Positions 53,249 through 62,713 of a DNA stretch of 64,000 nucleotides are shown here, piece by piece. Each line of letters opens with the position of its first letter. The first letter of the stretch is position 1. The translations under genes and the position numbers were made by a program. Origin of the DNA: Methanooceanicella nereidis (GTDB lineage Archaea > Halobacteriota > Methanocellia > Methanocellales > Methanocellaceae); the NCBI RefSeq assembly GCF_021023085.1, contig NZ_PGCK01000002.1, positions 124,001 through 188,000 on the forward strand. The letters run 5' to 3'. The notes below the pieces were generated by a model that saw only the letters and a program-made list of their open reading frames with translations, was not told the DNA's origin and searched no databases.

Positions 53249-53359
53249 TGGGAGCGTAATAACACGCTGCGAAGGTAGCGCGAACAGGACATGGCGTCGA
53301 AAGATGTCGTGCCGAGTTAATAATAGGTCCGAAAGGATCTAAGAAATGTTACGCTCCCA
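53249..53359 (+). ncRNA. Structured RNA of unknown family, four-way junction
   Basis: About 111 bases of GC-rich DNA in an AT-rich gap, with its own TATA box. Its ends close in an 11-pair stem (TGGGAGCGTAA 53249-53259 with TTACGCTCCCA 53349-53359). Three hairpins lie inside: CGCTGC-GAAG-GTAGCG (53265-53280), a nine-pair stem CATGGCGTC-GAAA-GATGTCGTG (53290-53311) and TAGGTCC-GAAA-GGATCTA (53324-53341). The two GAAA tetraloops and GT pairs indicate RNA-level selection. It does not look like tRNA, RNase P, SRP or H/ACA RNA. Open frames across it contain stops. Confidence 0.75.
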
Positions 53360-53567
53360 TTTAACGTTTCGGCTTTTGAATCCCGGAGATTTTTAAAAAT
53401 TTCTTCTTGTTCAATGTGGTGTCTTAGTTCGCTGATTTAGAGTATCTTATCGGATAGGATTGTATATGCTGATGGCCTTTAGTGCTGTACGCGGATATGA
53501 TGAATTTTCATCTCAAAGACTCAATGTTTCACTTTATTCATGGCGACAAACAAGATCATATGAGTTA

Positions 53568-53985
53568 ACCACAAAGCGCACAAAGGCGAACAAGGACCAC
53601 TATCTTTCACCACAAAGCGCACAAAGGCGAACAAGGACCACTATCTTTCACCACAAAGCGCACAAAGGCGAACAAGGACCACTATCTTTCACCACAAAGC
53701 GCACAAAGGCGAACAAGGTACACCAGTTTCCACCACGAAGGGCTCGAAGGGCTCGAAGGTTCACAAAGGACTTTTTTAGAAAATTAGCATATTTTTTAAA
53801 AAAATTTTTGTGTACCTTACTCGCCTTCGTGCGCTTAGTGGTTAGCAGTTTGGTGTACCTTACTCGCCTTCGTGCGCTTAGTGGTTAGCAGTTTGGTGTA
53901 CCTTACTCGCCTTCGTGCGCTTAGTGGTTAGCAGTTTGGTGTACCTTACTCGCCTTCGTGCGCTTAGTGGTTGACAAATTAGTGG
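53568..53985. repeat. Tandem repeat array with inverted arms, locus 2
   Basis: Left arm: four 41-base units starting 53568, 53609, 53650 and 53691, with ACCACAAAGCGCACAAAGG. Right arm: four 43-base units starting 53810, 53853, 53896 and 53939, the reverse complement theme (CGCTTAGTGG, GTGTACCTT). An A-rich spacer of about 60-80 bases lies between. The units differ from locus 1 only in detail. A 142-codon frame across the left arm is an artefact of the periodicity. Confidence 0.8.
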
Positions 53986-54147
53986 CCTTAGAGCCCTTTG
54001 TGGTTAGCCTGACCAATGATAAACCAATAAATGGTATTAAAGAAATTACCGGATACTGCACTTAGAGATGCACGTTTATAGATAATGCCCGATACATTCA
54101 GGGTCATCGATAAGTACTTTTGAAAATATATTATCATACTGATAGCT

Positions 54148-55578
54148 ATGAGGATGCTTATAGACGGTGAATTTATCGAATCCAGTAGCAAAGAGACCAT
54201 CGGTATTAAAAATCCGGCGACGGGGGAATTCATAGATAGTGTCCCCCTTGGAAATTCGGATGACGTGGGCAGGGCAGTGGACGCGGCAGAGAAGGCTTTC
54301 GACGACTGGTCGGCAATGGTACCCAGGGAACGCGGAAAGATACTATTCAAGGCCGCCCAGATCGTAAGAGAACGCGCCAGAGGACTGGCGGAGATATTGA
54401 CCTCCGAACAGGGTAAGCCTTACAAAGAGGCCCGCGACGAGGTGCTCGGGTTCGCGAACGTGCTCGAATACTATAACGGGATATCGGCTTCGCTACAGGG
54501 CGGTTTCGTACCGCTGGCATCCGACAGGTATTGTATGGTCCTAAAGCAGCCAGTAGGCGTTTGCGGCGCGATAATACCATGGAACGTTCCGGCAATATTG
54601 ATGGGCTGGAAAGTGGGGCCGGCACTGGTGACCGGTAATACCATGGTATTAAAACCGTCTAGCACTTCGCCGCTTACGGATCTTTCCCTTGCGTCCATAC
54701 TTACAGAGGCTGGGCTGCCCAAAGGTGTCCTCAACGTCGTCACAGGCCACGGACAGGCAGTAGGCGAGCCTCTTGTAACCAATAGTAAAGTCAGGAAAAT
54801 ATCGTTCACGGGTTCAACGGAGACCGGCATGAGGATCAAGGAATTAACTTCAGGCTCTCTAAAAAGGATAACGCTGGAGCTTGGAGGCAGTGACCCCATG
54901 ATAGTATGCGACGACGTCGATATTGATACGGCGGTAGAGGGTGCGGTCAGGGGACGTTTCTATAATTGCGGGCAGACATGCACGGCAGTAAAGCGCCTTT
55001 TCGTATTCGAGTCGATAGCGGAAGAATACATTCGAAAGCTATCTTCGCGCATATCCGGATTGAAGGTCGGCAACGGAATGAACAAGGATGTCGACATCGG
55101 CCCCCTTAATAATTATGATCAGCGCGAAAAGATGATCTCGCAGATGAAACGCGTCAGAGAGAACAACGAAGGCATCGTTGTCACAGGCGGTAAGATCCCC
55201 GAAGGTCCCCAATATGATAATGGATTTTTCTACACTCCCACACTTGTAAGGGACGTAATTAAAGACTCTGTGCTGTTAAAAGAGGAGGTCTTCGGCCCGA
55301 TATTGCCCGTTGTAGTTGTAAAGGACCTGGACGAGGCGATCGAGCTTGCGAACGATACGCGCTACGGCCTGGGAGCATCGGTATGGACCAGGGACATCAA
55401 AAAGGCGACATATGCCACAGCGAGGTTACAATCTGGCATAGTATGGATCAACCAGCATACAAAGGCGCCTGCGGACGTACCTTTCGGCGGTATTAAAGAC
55501 AGCGGCCTTGGAAGGGAGAACGGCCTGGACTCGCTCTACGAGTACCAGGAAATAAAGACAGTAATGGTCAATGTTTAA
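54148..55578 (+). CDS. NAD(P)-dependent aldehyde dehydrogenase
   Basis: 476 residues, ALDH superfamily near lactaldehyde/succinate-semialdehyde dehydrogenases. Motifs: IIPWNVP near residue 142, FTGSTETG near 219, catalytic base Glu244 in LELGGSDP, nucleophile Cys278 in GQTCTA, and EEVFGPILPV near 387. It oxidises an aldehyde to a carboxylate; in methanogens close relatives serve F420 biosynthesis (lactaldehyde), but the substrate is not readable. The first of two nearby ATGs is used. It stands between two repeat arrays. Confidence 0.93.
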   Translation: MRMLIDGEFIESSSKETIGIKNPATGEFIDSVPLGNSDDVGRAVDAAEKAFDDWSAMVPRERGKILFKAAQIVRERARGLAEILTSEQGKPYKEARDEVLGFANVLEYYNGISASLQGGFVPLASDRYCMVLKQPVGVCGAIIPWNVPAILMGWKVGPALVTGNTMVLKPSSTSPLTDLSLASILTEAGLPKGVLNVVTGHGQAVGEPLVTNSKVRKISFTGSTETGMRIKELTSGSLKRITLELGGSDPMIVCDDVDIDTAVEGAVRGRFYNCGQTCTAVKRLFVFESIAEEYIRKLSSRISGLKVGNGMNKDVDIGPLNNYDQREKMISQMKRVRENNEGIVVTGGKIPEGPQYDNGFFYTPTLVRDVIKDSVLLKEEVFGPILPVVVVKDLDEAIELANDTRYGLGASVWTRDIKKATYATARLQSGIVWINQHTKAPADVPFGGIKDSGLGRENGLDSLYEYQEIKTVMVNV

Positions 55579-55659
55579 GCATCGTCGTAGTTTACGATGA
55601 TGATAAAGTGCTTTTTTGCACTTTATCCTTACAATTGGCATAAATGCTCAACACTCTAA

Positions 55660-56155
55660 CTACGAGTCGCACAAAGGTAACAAAGGAACACTATTTCTCA
55701 CCACAAAGGACACAAAGGCAAACAAGGAACACAAGCCCAACCACAAAGGACACAAAGGCAAACAAGGAACACAAGCCTAACCACTAAGTACACAAGGGCA
55801 ACAAAGGAACACAAGCCCAACCACAAAGTACACAAGGGCAACAAAGGAACACAAATGATTTCTTAAGATGACATATATATTCTGTCCAAATTTGTCTGTA
55901 TTTTACAATCCATACATGTGCTTTATTGTCATCATGTTTGATATACGGAAAAAATTGTGACAGTGCCTTATGTTAACATATTCTAAAAAAATTTGTGTAC
56001 CTTTATTGCCCTTGTGTACTTTGTGGTTAAGCTAGTGTACCTTAGTAACCCTCGTGTACTTAGTGGTTAAGCTAGTGTACCTTAGTAACCCTCGTGTACT
56101 TAGTGGTTAAGCTAGTGTACCTTAGTTGCCTTAGTGAGTTTTATGGTTTGAAAAC
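55660..56155. repeat. Tandem repeat array with inverted arms, locus 3
   Basis: Left arm: 40-base units starting 55701, 55741, 55781 and 55821 (CCACAAAGGACACAAAGG, AACAAGGAAC). Right arm: 40-base units starting 55995, 56035, 56075 and 56115 (GTGTACCTTAGTAACC, TTAGTGGTTAAGC). The spacer (55861-55994) ends in a TTCTAAAAAAATTTGTG run as in loci 1 and 2. It sits between converging genes, like locus 1. Confidence 0.8.
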
Positions 56156-56287
56156 AATGTTCCTTCAAGCTATTCCTACCCTTATTAGTGGAATAGTCTT
56201 CTAGTATACGCATTACAGATAATGCCAAACATCTGTGGCGAAAAGCATGTATGTTAAAAAGACAGGACATTTTACCAGTCTTATTTT

Positions 56288-58054
56288 CTATGCGTTTTCT
56301 TTTGTTCTGCCGGACTTTAGAGATTCGAAGAACTGTAACAGCTCGTTTCCGAGCCTTCTGCTTTCGACGTCGACCGGGTAAAGCAGGAACTCACAGTACT
56401 CGTCACCCTTATCAACGCATTTTATCTCTACACAATCCATTTTTACGCCATCGTAGATGTACTGTGCAAAAGAGCGGAGAGCGTCCCTTCCGGACTCACA
56501 GATATTTTCGATCTTTTTATTCTTCGCACGTATCCGATCATCCCTGGGATCCCTGCAAACGACGACGATCTTTTTGGTCATCGGGTCTATGCTTTTAATA
56601 GAAAAGTCACCCAGCTCTAGCTCCCTTAGCCTTTCGAAATACTTTCTCAGTCCTTCTTCGCCATCCCTTAGAACTTCTTTATTTATGAAGCGGTTTATCT
56701 CTTCAAGCCTCGACCTGGCGTCCATCGAGCTGTCCCAAAGCTTATTAAAATAATCCTGGATGTGATTGATCGTTTCCTGATGGTTTGTGTATACGCCCAT
56801 AGTGTAGCCGGGTGAAGTCGTCACGCTCTCGCCCAGGATGTTGAACACGACCTCTTCATCCCCGAGGACCATCCTTAGGATCGTATCCTCCGACGGATGG
56901 CGCACCTCGGCGCCGGCGGATACGAGCGCGTTGATGGCATCGGAAATGTCGTTCTTGTTATGCATAAGCAGGCGAGCCCTCGACGCGTCGGAGATGTCGT
57001 TTTTTACCGGGACCAGAAGCTGGAATATGATACCGCGGTTCTTCAGTGCCCTTGTCTCTGCGATGAACATGTTGAGGCTGTATATGAGCTGGTCCTGCGA
57101 CAGGACGCTGCACACCCTGTTTCGCGCTCTTGACATTATGTCGCGTGATACTTTCTCTACCTCGATGTCTCCATAGATCGGTGTAAGTCGCTCAGGTTTT
57201 CTTCCTGTCTCTATCTCGATGGACTTCGTATCTATATCCGGGGCGCTGCGCCACATATGATCAAGCATGAGCCGGATCATCCGGGCAAGCTCTTTCTGGC
57301 TTGTCCATATGGCTGATTCTTCACTGTCATTGTCGGACGACCTTACGAACAGGACTTCCGAGTTGTCTATGACAACGACTCTCAGGAACGAACTGTCGGA
57401 GCCATCGAAACCATTCAGGATATTGGCGCTATCAAGGGTATCGAGGCTGTCAAGATGCCTGATCGCCGCGATGCGGGATAGCTTTGTGATCGATGGAAGT
57501 GTCTCCTTTTCAATTGGTAATAAAAGCCTTAGTTCGGCGTTGCGCTTCTTCAGCGTGGCCATTTCGTGCTCATAAACGCTCATCGACTGGACGAAGCCCG
57601 TCTCATTGGTTATGAAATCGCATGTGGAATTCACCCTGCCCAGCATTTCCCTTATCAGGTGAATGATACCCCATCGGCCGTTGTATAAACGCACTTTATC
57701 GCCGTTATCGGCTTCTTGCTCATTGTTTTTTTCTCCCAGCCTTTGGGCGAGTTCCTTTCCGATATTCTCCAGCGACCTTATGGATTCCATACGGTCCTCG
57801 AGAAGCTTGCTAATAACGGATTCAAGGGGCAATGCCTGATATTTATTAACTTTTTCCGGGATGATAGTTATAAGGCCTTTTTCATGAAGAAGCTTGATGA
57901 CGGAATATACGTGAGGCCTGGGAATATTACTTAGGTCGGCAAGAACGCTTGCTTTTTGCGTACCTTTAGTGACCAGCGTAAGGTAGACTTTTGCCTCATA
58001 TTCGGTAAGGCCAAAAGAAGTGAGTGCCTCCACTGCCTTATTGTCAAGCTCCAT
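56288..58054 (-). CDS. TrmB-family regulator with a C-terminal V4R-like domain
   Basis: 588 residues. Winged helix at the N-terminus (LTSFGLTEYEAKVYLTLVTKGTQKASVLADLSNIPRPHVYSVIKLL), a coiled coil, then two TrmB-C / PLD-like sensor modules (about 110-250 and 290-450) and a C-terminal V4R-type domain (about 475-585) with DYCEF-like DEYCEFLLYPVD, which in other proteins binds small hydrocarbon-like ligands through Cys. ATG at 58054 has GGGGAAG upstream; the TTG at 58066 is less good. TrmB regulators sense sugars; three sensor units in one chain are unusual. No target operon is evident; the divergent gene is a broken HTH gene. Confidence 0.8.
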   Translation of the reverse strand: MELDNKAVEALTSFGLTEYEAKVYLTLVTKGTQKASVLADLSNIPRPHVYSVIKLLHEKGLITIIPEKVNKYQALPLESVISKLLEDRMESIRSLENIGKELAQRLGEKNNEQEADNGDKVRLYNGRWGIIHLIREMLGRVNSTCDFITNETGFVQSMSVYEHEMATLKKRNAELRLLLPIEKETLPSITKLSRIAAIRHLDSLDTLDSANILNGFDGSDSSFLRVVVIDNSEVLFVRSSDNDSEESAIWTSQKELARMIRLMLDHMWRSAPDIDTKSIEIETGRKPERLTPIYGDIEVEKVSRDIMSRARNRVCSVLSQDQLIYSLNMFIAETRALKNRGIIFQLLVPVKNDISDASRARLLMHNKNDISDAINALVSAGAEVRHPSEDTILRMVLGDEEVVFNILGESVTTSPGYTMGVYTNHQETINHIQDYFNKLWDSSMDARSRLEEINRFINKEVLRDGEEGLRKYFERLRELELGDFSIKSIDPMTKKIVVVCRDPRDDRIRAKNKKIENICESGRDALRSFAQYIYDGVKMDCVEIKCVDKGDEYCEFLLYPVDVESRRLGNELLQFFESLKSGRTKENA

Positions 58055-58184
58055 ATACTTCCCCAATGATTGTTAGTACATCGATGTTGTACTAATTAAT
58101 TAACCTTTCAATGATATAATATTATTCGTTAGTTATCCTTTAAACAGTTCATTCAGTGCTTATAAGACTATAGCTTTTTAAGCT

Positions 58185-58463
58185 TTAATAGAACCTGGAA
58201 TACATGCCCTTATTCTCCCCGGTTATGACGCCCATCTCAAGCACAGATACCATAATTTGTACACCAGTATCCCTCAGCCCGTACTTTTCTTCATCACTGG
58301 TGACGATATTGGCGCTGATAAGTTTTTTCAGGTTTCTGTTTAAAACTCAGGGGTTGATACTGGTCTCGAACATGATGTCTGAAAACATTAAAGGACCGTC
58401 GCTTAAAGAAAAAAGGATCTGGTTAACACCGCTATAAGAAGTTGTTTTTATGATATCCATCAT
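58185..58463 (-). pseudogene. HTH-type regulator with an in-frame TGA
   Basis: An ATG at 58463 (AAGGATGAT site) opens a 93-codon frame: MDIIKTTSYSGVNQILFSLS, then DGPLMFSDIMFETSINP, TGA at codon 39 (58347-58349), then VLNRNLKKLISANIVTSDEEKYGLRDTG. The parts on both sides of the stop join into a normal winged-helix (recognition helix INPxVLNRNLKKL). Changing TGA to GGA or another codon would restore a small marR/hxlR-like regulator. No SECIS context, so selenocysteine is not proposed. It lies between the TrmB regulator and the ABC operon; the rest of the 58067-58747 gap is AT-rich and gene-free. Confidence 0.7.
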
Positions 58464-58747
58464 ATCATCCTTGATCGTCTAATTAGAATTTGTTAATTTA
58501 TCAAGATATATAAACATAATCCATAATTGAGAAAATATTTTGAAAATTGGAGATAAAAACTAAAAAATAAAAAAAATATTGACAAAAATCAAAAAAATTT
58601 TAATAGACAATTGATAGATCAGAAAATTGATTGTATACTGACAGGATACTATACCATATTTTTTGAAGCCTGTTACGAATCAAATATATAGATAAGATAG
58701 CTCATAGGTATGTTCAGTATAAGCTCTAAAGATCAGAAGAGGATACA

Positions 58748-59680
58748 ATGAAAGCCATTGAAACTCATGGATTGACAAAGGACTATGGGAAACTAAAGGC
58801 AGTGAACGGTTTAGACCTTAAGGTAAATGAAGGGTCGATATACGGGTTTTTGGGACCTAACGGCGCCGGAAAGTCCACGACTATAAATATGCTCATGGGA
58901 TTCATAAGGCCGACAGAAGGTACGGCCACCATAATGGGATACGATATAAGTTCCCGGCATAATGAAATTAGTAATATCACCGGATATTTACCGGAGAGGC
59001 CCGCGTTTTATGAAAACATGACGGGCTTTAAAAACATGTCGTACTTTGGAAAGCTGTTAAAGGTGCCTGACCTTCAGCCGAGGATCGCTGAGCTTATCAA
59101 GACTGTTGGCCTCGAAGGCCGCGAAAATGACCGTGTAAGGACATACTCGCACGGCATGAGACAGAGGCTTGGCATAGCCATCTCGCTTCTGGGCAACCCA
59201 AAACTTCTCATCCTGGATGAACCCACCACAGGTCTTGACCCTCAGGGATCGCATGACATCAGGAAGATCATCAAAGAATTAAAAAACGACAAAGTCACCA
59301 TATTTTTATCATCACATATACTTCACGAAGTGCAAGAAATTTGTGACGAAGTCGGCATTATCAAGAACGGCAGGCTGATCGTAGAAAAACCCATGGATAA
59401 TTTCCTGAGGAGCACGGGAGGGAACCTGCACATGATAGAGATCATCGCCCCGAACATGGACGCATCATATTCGGGGATCGCCGGGAATATTAGCGGCGTG
59501 CAGAAAGTGACAGTGGATGACGGCAGGATGTCAGTGATGATGGAAAGGCCTGAGATCGCGGAAGAAATTAACATTGCACTGATAGGGGCCGGATGCAGGG
59601 TAAGGAGCATCACGGAGGTCAAGCCGACGCTTGAGGACGCGTTCCTTAAAGTGGTGAGCGAGGAACACGCGGAGGTATAA
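58748..59680 (+). CDS. ABC exporter ATP-binding protein
   Basis: 310 residues. Walker A GPNGAGKS near 38, Q-loop-like DISSRHNE..GYLPE, signature YSHGMRQRLG near 136 (in place of LSGGQ), Walker B LLILDEPTTGLDPQG and the switch His in LSSHILHE. A C-terminal extension of about 85 residues is typical of CcmA/NatA-type ABC-2 systems. It pairs with the permease that follows one base after. Substrate unknown; such systems export drugs, lipids or Na+. Confidence 0.95.
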   Translation: MKAIETHGLTKDYGKLKAVNGLDLKVNEGSIYGFLGPNGAGKSTTINMLMGFIRPTEGTATIMGYDISSRHNEISNITGYLPERPAFYENMTGFKNMSYFGKLLKVPDLQPRIAELIKTVGLEGRENDRVRTYSHGMRQRLGIAISLLGNPKLLILDEPTTGLDPQGSHDIRKIIKELKNDKVTIFLSSHILHEVQEICDEVGIIKNGRLIVEKPMDNFLRSTGGNLHMIEIIAPNMDASYSGIAGNISGVQKVTVDDGRMSVMMERPEIAEEINIALIGAGCRVRSITEVKPTLEDAFLKVVSEEHAEV

Positions 59681-59681
59681 T

Positions 59682-60551
59682 ATGTACGATGCCGGAAGAG
59701 AGATCTCAAATATTATTGCCATAGCATCGAAAGAGTTTTCGGACAATCTAATGTCAAAACGCTTCCTGCTCATAGGTATATTCTATATAGGTATGGCGAT
59801 CCTGTTCACAGGAGTGGTGACACTGGCCTTTTACGTATTTAGCGACGAGCCTGCGTTAAGGGCCGCGTTCAAGCCGGACATCGTCCTTGTCTATATGAAC
59901 ATGCTTAATTTCGTGCTTGCCCTGCTAGCCATAATAGTATCGTGTGATTCCATATCCATGGAGAGGAAGGACAGGACGATATACCAGCTATTATCAAAGC
60001 CGGTCGAACGGAGTTCAGTAGTCATCGGGAAATATCTGGGCTGCCTGAGCATCATAGCGGTACTCTTCGTATCCAGCGCCCTTCTTGCATATATTTTGAC
60101 ATCCGTATTAACAGGGATATACCCTTCGGCGGACAGGTTACCGAACGTGTTCTTCGCCATAATTTCCATGGTCATACTATTCTCGGTCTATATAGCTGCA
60201 GGCATCCTCATATCAACGGTGACGAGGAACCCGCTAATATCCATCATAGCCTCATTGCTGGCCTGGATAGGGTTCGTGTTCAGCAGTATGATAGGGAACC
60301 TGATAGGATACACAGCGGTAATGAACACGATATCACTGTTCGATGACCCGTTCGAGTATTATCCGATCTATGCGAAGATAATGGTATGGCTGGATCCGTT
60401 AAGCCACGGGATAGTCGAACAGCTCCTCGACAGCGATCTGGTACAGGTAGCTTCAGGATTGCCTTTGTGGGCGAACATCGTAATACTTATAGGGTATACC
60501 TGTGCTTTGCTGCTGGTTTCTATAGCCGTCATTAAGTATCAGGACCTATGA
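59682..60551 (+). CDS. ABC-2 type permease
   Basis: 289 residues with six membrane helices and a large first external loop (FSDEPALRAAFKPD). The SMERKDRTIYQLLSKPVERS stretch and GKYLG match NosY/ABC-2 permeases. The start follows the ATPase stop by one base, so they form one exporter. The MFS gene 100 bases downstream may be on the same transcript. Confidence 0.92.
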   Translation: MYDAGREISNIIAIASKEFSDNLMSKRFLLIGIFYIGMAILFTGVVTLAFYVFSDEPALRAAFKPDIVLVYMNMLNFVLALLAIIVSCDSISMERKDRTIYQLLSKPVERSSVVIGKYLGCLSIIAVLFVSSALLAYILTSVLTGIYPSADRLPNVFFAIISMVILFSVYIAAGILISTVTRNPLISIIASLLAWIGFVFSSMIGNLIGYTAVMNTISLFDDPFEYYPIYAKIMVWLDPLSHGIVEQLLDSDLVQVASGLPLWANIVILIGYTCALLLVSIAVIKYQDL

Positions 60552-60650
60552 ATAATAGGCCCTGACATTTATAACCGAAAGCTATGTGTAGATTTATCGC
60601 CATAACGCAAAAATCGCTCTCGAACGAGAGAGAAATAGAGATGCATATTC

Positions 60651-61907
60651 GTGACCTTTAACACGGCCTTCAGCGGCTATATCGCGAGGATCAAACACTT
60701 CAATCCCAACGCGCACAAATTTTTATTATACACATTTTTCCTGTCTTTGAATACGGGAATATACGGAGTCATATTTAATCTGTATATACTGAAGCTTGGA
60801 TATCGTGAAGATCTGTTAGGATTGATGCTGTCCATCATTTCCATATCCACAGGGCTTTTCGCGATACCAGCGGCAATGATATGCGATAACATAGGTAAGA
60901 AGAACACGCTGCTGGTATCGAGCTTGATACTGGCTTTTTCTATGGTCTTCCTGTATACTATGGCCACGCAGGAAGTATTGCTTATCATGAGCGTGTTCTA
61001 CGGAGTCGCCATGTCGTTCTCCGTAGTCGCAGGAGCGCCGTTCATGGCCGAGAATTCTACGCGTGAAAACCGAATGTACCTGTTCTCGATAAACTCGGTG
61101 ATATTGATGATAGCCATGATAGCCGGAAATCTTATAGGCGGCATCATGCCGGGCCTTATCTCCGCAGCCATAGGTACGGACATTATGGACATCATGCCGT
61201 ACAGGTTCACATTATATCTTTCCCTTGCAGCGGTAATGATGACCCTTATCCCGGTTTTATATATCAACGAAACGGAGCGGATGAAGACAGTAAAGGCAGA
61301 GCGCTTTAAAGTCCTCAGCTCCGTGCTTAAATCCAGGAACGTACAGAGGCTAGTGCTAATAAACAGCCTTATCGGTATAGGGGCAGGCATGATAGTCCCG
61401 TTCTTCAACGTATATTTCCATAAAGTCCTGTCTGCAGAGGCAGATCAGATAGGGATAATATTCTCCGCAGCCCAGCTGACGATGATAGCAGCATTGATCA
61501 TATTGCCATATCTCACCGAAAAGTTCGGGAAGGTAAAGACGATAGCATTGACTGAATTGTTCTCAATACCGTTTTTGATCATAATCGCCTTGACCGCGAA
61601 TATTTACATGGCAGCTTTTGCGTACATAATGCGAATGACCTTGATGAATATGGCGAACCCGGCCATAAACAGCTTTAACATGGAGATAGTAAGCGATAAA
61701 CAGAGGGCGACAGTGAACAGCCTGACGTCCATGGGCTGGAACATATTTTTGGCTATAAGCACATATCTCAGCGGTGTTATGATGGCAAATTCAAATTATA
61801 CGTTACCATATATCATCACGTGCGTGGTATATTTCATAGCGGCGCTATTGTATTACAGGTTTTTTGTGAACATAGAAAAAGTAGCCATGAACGGCGTAAT
61901 ATGCTGA
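60651..61907 (+). CDS. Major facilitator superfamily transporter
   Basis: 418 residues, 12 hydrophobic helices. The loop 2-3 motif reads AAMICDNIGKKN (D-x-x-GKK in place of D-R-x-GRR), with the second-half copy EKFGKVKT. GTG at 60651 with a GAGAGA site. Substrate unknown. It may serve with the ABC exporter. Confidence 0.9.
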   Translation: MTFNTAFSGYIARIKHFNPNAHKFLLYTFFLSLNTGIYGVIFNLYILKLGYREDLLGLMLSIISISTGLFAIPAAMICDNIGKKNTLLVSSLILAFSMVFLYTMATQEVLLIMSVFYGVAMSFSVVAGAPFMAENSTRENRMYLFSINSVILMIAMIAGNLIGGIMPGLISAAIGTDIMDIMPYRFTLYLSLAAVMMTLIPVLYINETERMKTVKAERFKVLSSVLKSRNVQRLVLINSLIGIGAGMIVPFFNVYFHKVLSAEADQIGIIFSAAQLTMIAALIILPYLTEKFGKVKTIALTELFSIPFLIIIALTANIYMAAFAYIMRMTLMNMANPAINSFNMEIVSDKQRATVNSLTSMGWNIFLAISTYLSGVMMANSNYTLPYIITCVVYFIAALLYYRFFVNIEKVAMNGVIC

Positions 61908-62076
61908 AGAACTATCTTAAATTAAGACATAAACATAAAATTTTTAAAAAAATGGATCTCGTTTAATCATAAGCTTTATTTTAATATAATGAAATATAAC
62001 TAAAAATACTATAAAAAATATTATGACATGAATTAAAAACAACAAAAAAGAAAAATTAAACATATAAGAGATTAAT

Positions 62077-62676
62077 ATGGCATGTAAAGCAGATAAAATG
62101 GCTAAAGATTTCATCTATGATAAGGATATTTCAAATATTTATCAAATACAGGATAATGGCATTTATCTTACAATGTCCGATGCTGCGATAATGAATAATG
62201 ATTGCATTAAAATGCTTGATCATCTTGTAAACGACAATAAAATGAAGGGCATATATGTAGGAATTAACAGGCCATCGGACAGGATCATAGAAGAGCTGGA
62301 AACTGCTGGCATTGATACTGGAAACATAATATTCATCGATGCGCTTACAAAGACAGTATCAGGCAATACCGCAAACAGCGATAACCGCTATTTCATGAAC
62401 CACATAAATGACCTGACAGAATTGGGGATATTATTAAGCGTGACCATGAAGAAGATGAAAGATGACCAAAGATTTTTCGTGCTGATCGACTCGATAACGA
62501 CTCTTCTCATCTATAACGATAATAATACTGTATTGAAATTTTTACATTACCTGTCGGCAAGGTTCAGGATAATGAAGGTCAATGGCATTTTCGTCGCATT
62601 CAAATCGGCAAAACTTGAAGACTTCTTTTCCCAGGTAGCTGTTTTCTGCGATGATGTCGTAGAACTCGATAATTAG
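62077..62676 (+). CDS. RecA/KaiC-like protein without a nucleotide-binding P-loop
   Basis: 199 residues, cytoplasmic. Its strands and helices follow the KaiC/RecA-like order: an N-terminal YLTMSD..I..NDCIKMLDHLVNDNKMKGIYVGINRPS, a Walker-B-like FFVLIDSITTLLIYND and a final RIMKVNGIFVAFKS. The glycine-rich Walker A loop is missing, so ATP hydrolysis is not expected. Similar P-loop-less proteins of haloarchaea and methanogens (DUF835/DUF7504-like) act in signalling. The promoter region (61908-62076) is AT-rich. Assignment is by architecture only. Confidence 0.6.
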   Translation: MACKADKMAKDFIYDKDISNIYQIQDNGIYLTMSDAAIMNNDCIKMLDHLVNDNKMKGIYVGINRPSDRIIEELETAGIDTGNIIFIDALTKTVSGNTANSDNRYFMNHINDLTELGILLSVTMKKMKDDQRFFVLIDSITTLLIYNDNNTVLKFLHYLSARFRIMKVNGIFVAFKSAKLEDFFSQVAVFCDDVVELDN

Positions 62677-62713
62677 GTTATCAGCATTTAAAAATTTATA
62701 AAAACAGGTTAGT

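Noticed and set aside
53460-53888. 142-codon open frame across repeat locus 2
   Set aside because: Its product only restates the 41-base repeat (recurring HKAHKGEQ-like words); no ribosome binding site, and periodic DNA keeps the frame open by chance.
58347-58349. In-frame TGA as selenocysteine
   Set aside because: The position is in a DNA-binding helix where Gly or a polar residue is expected; no Sec protein motif or SECIS-like hairpin was seen.
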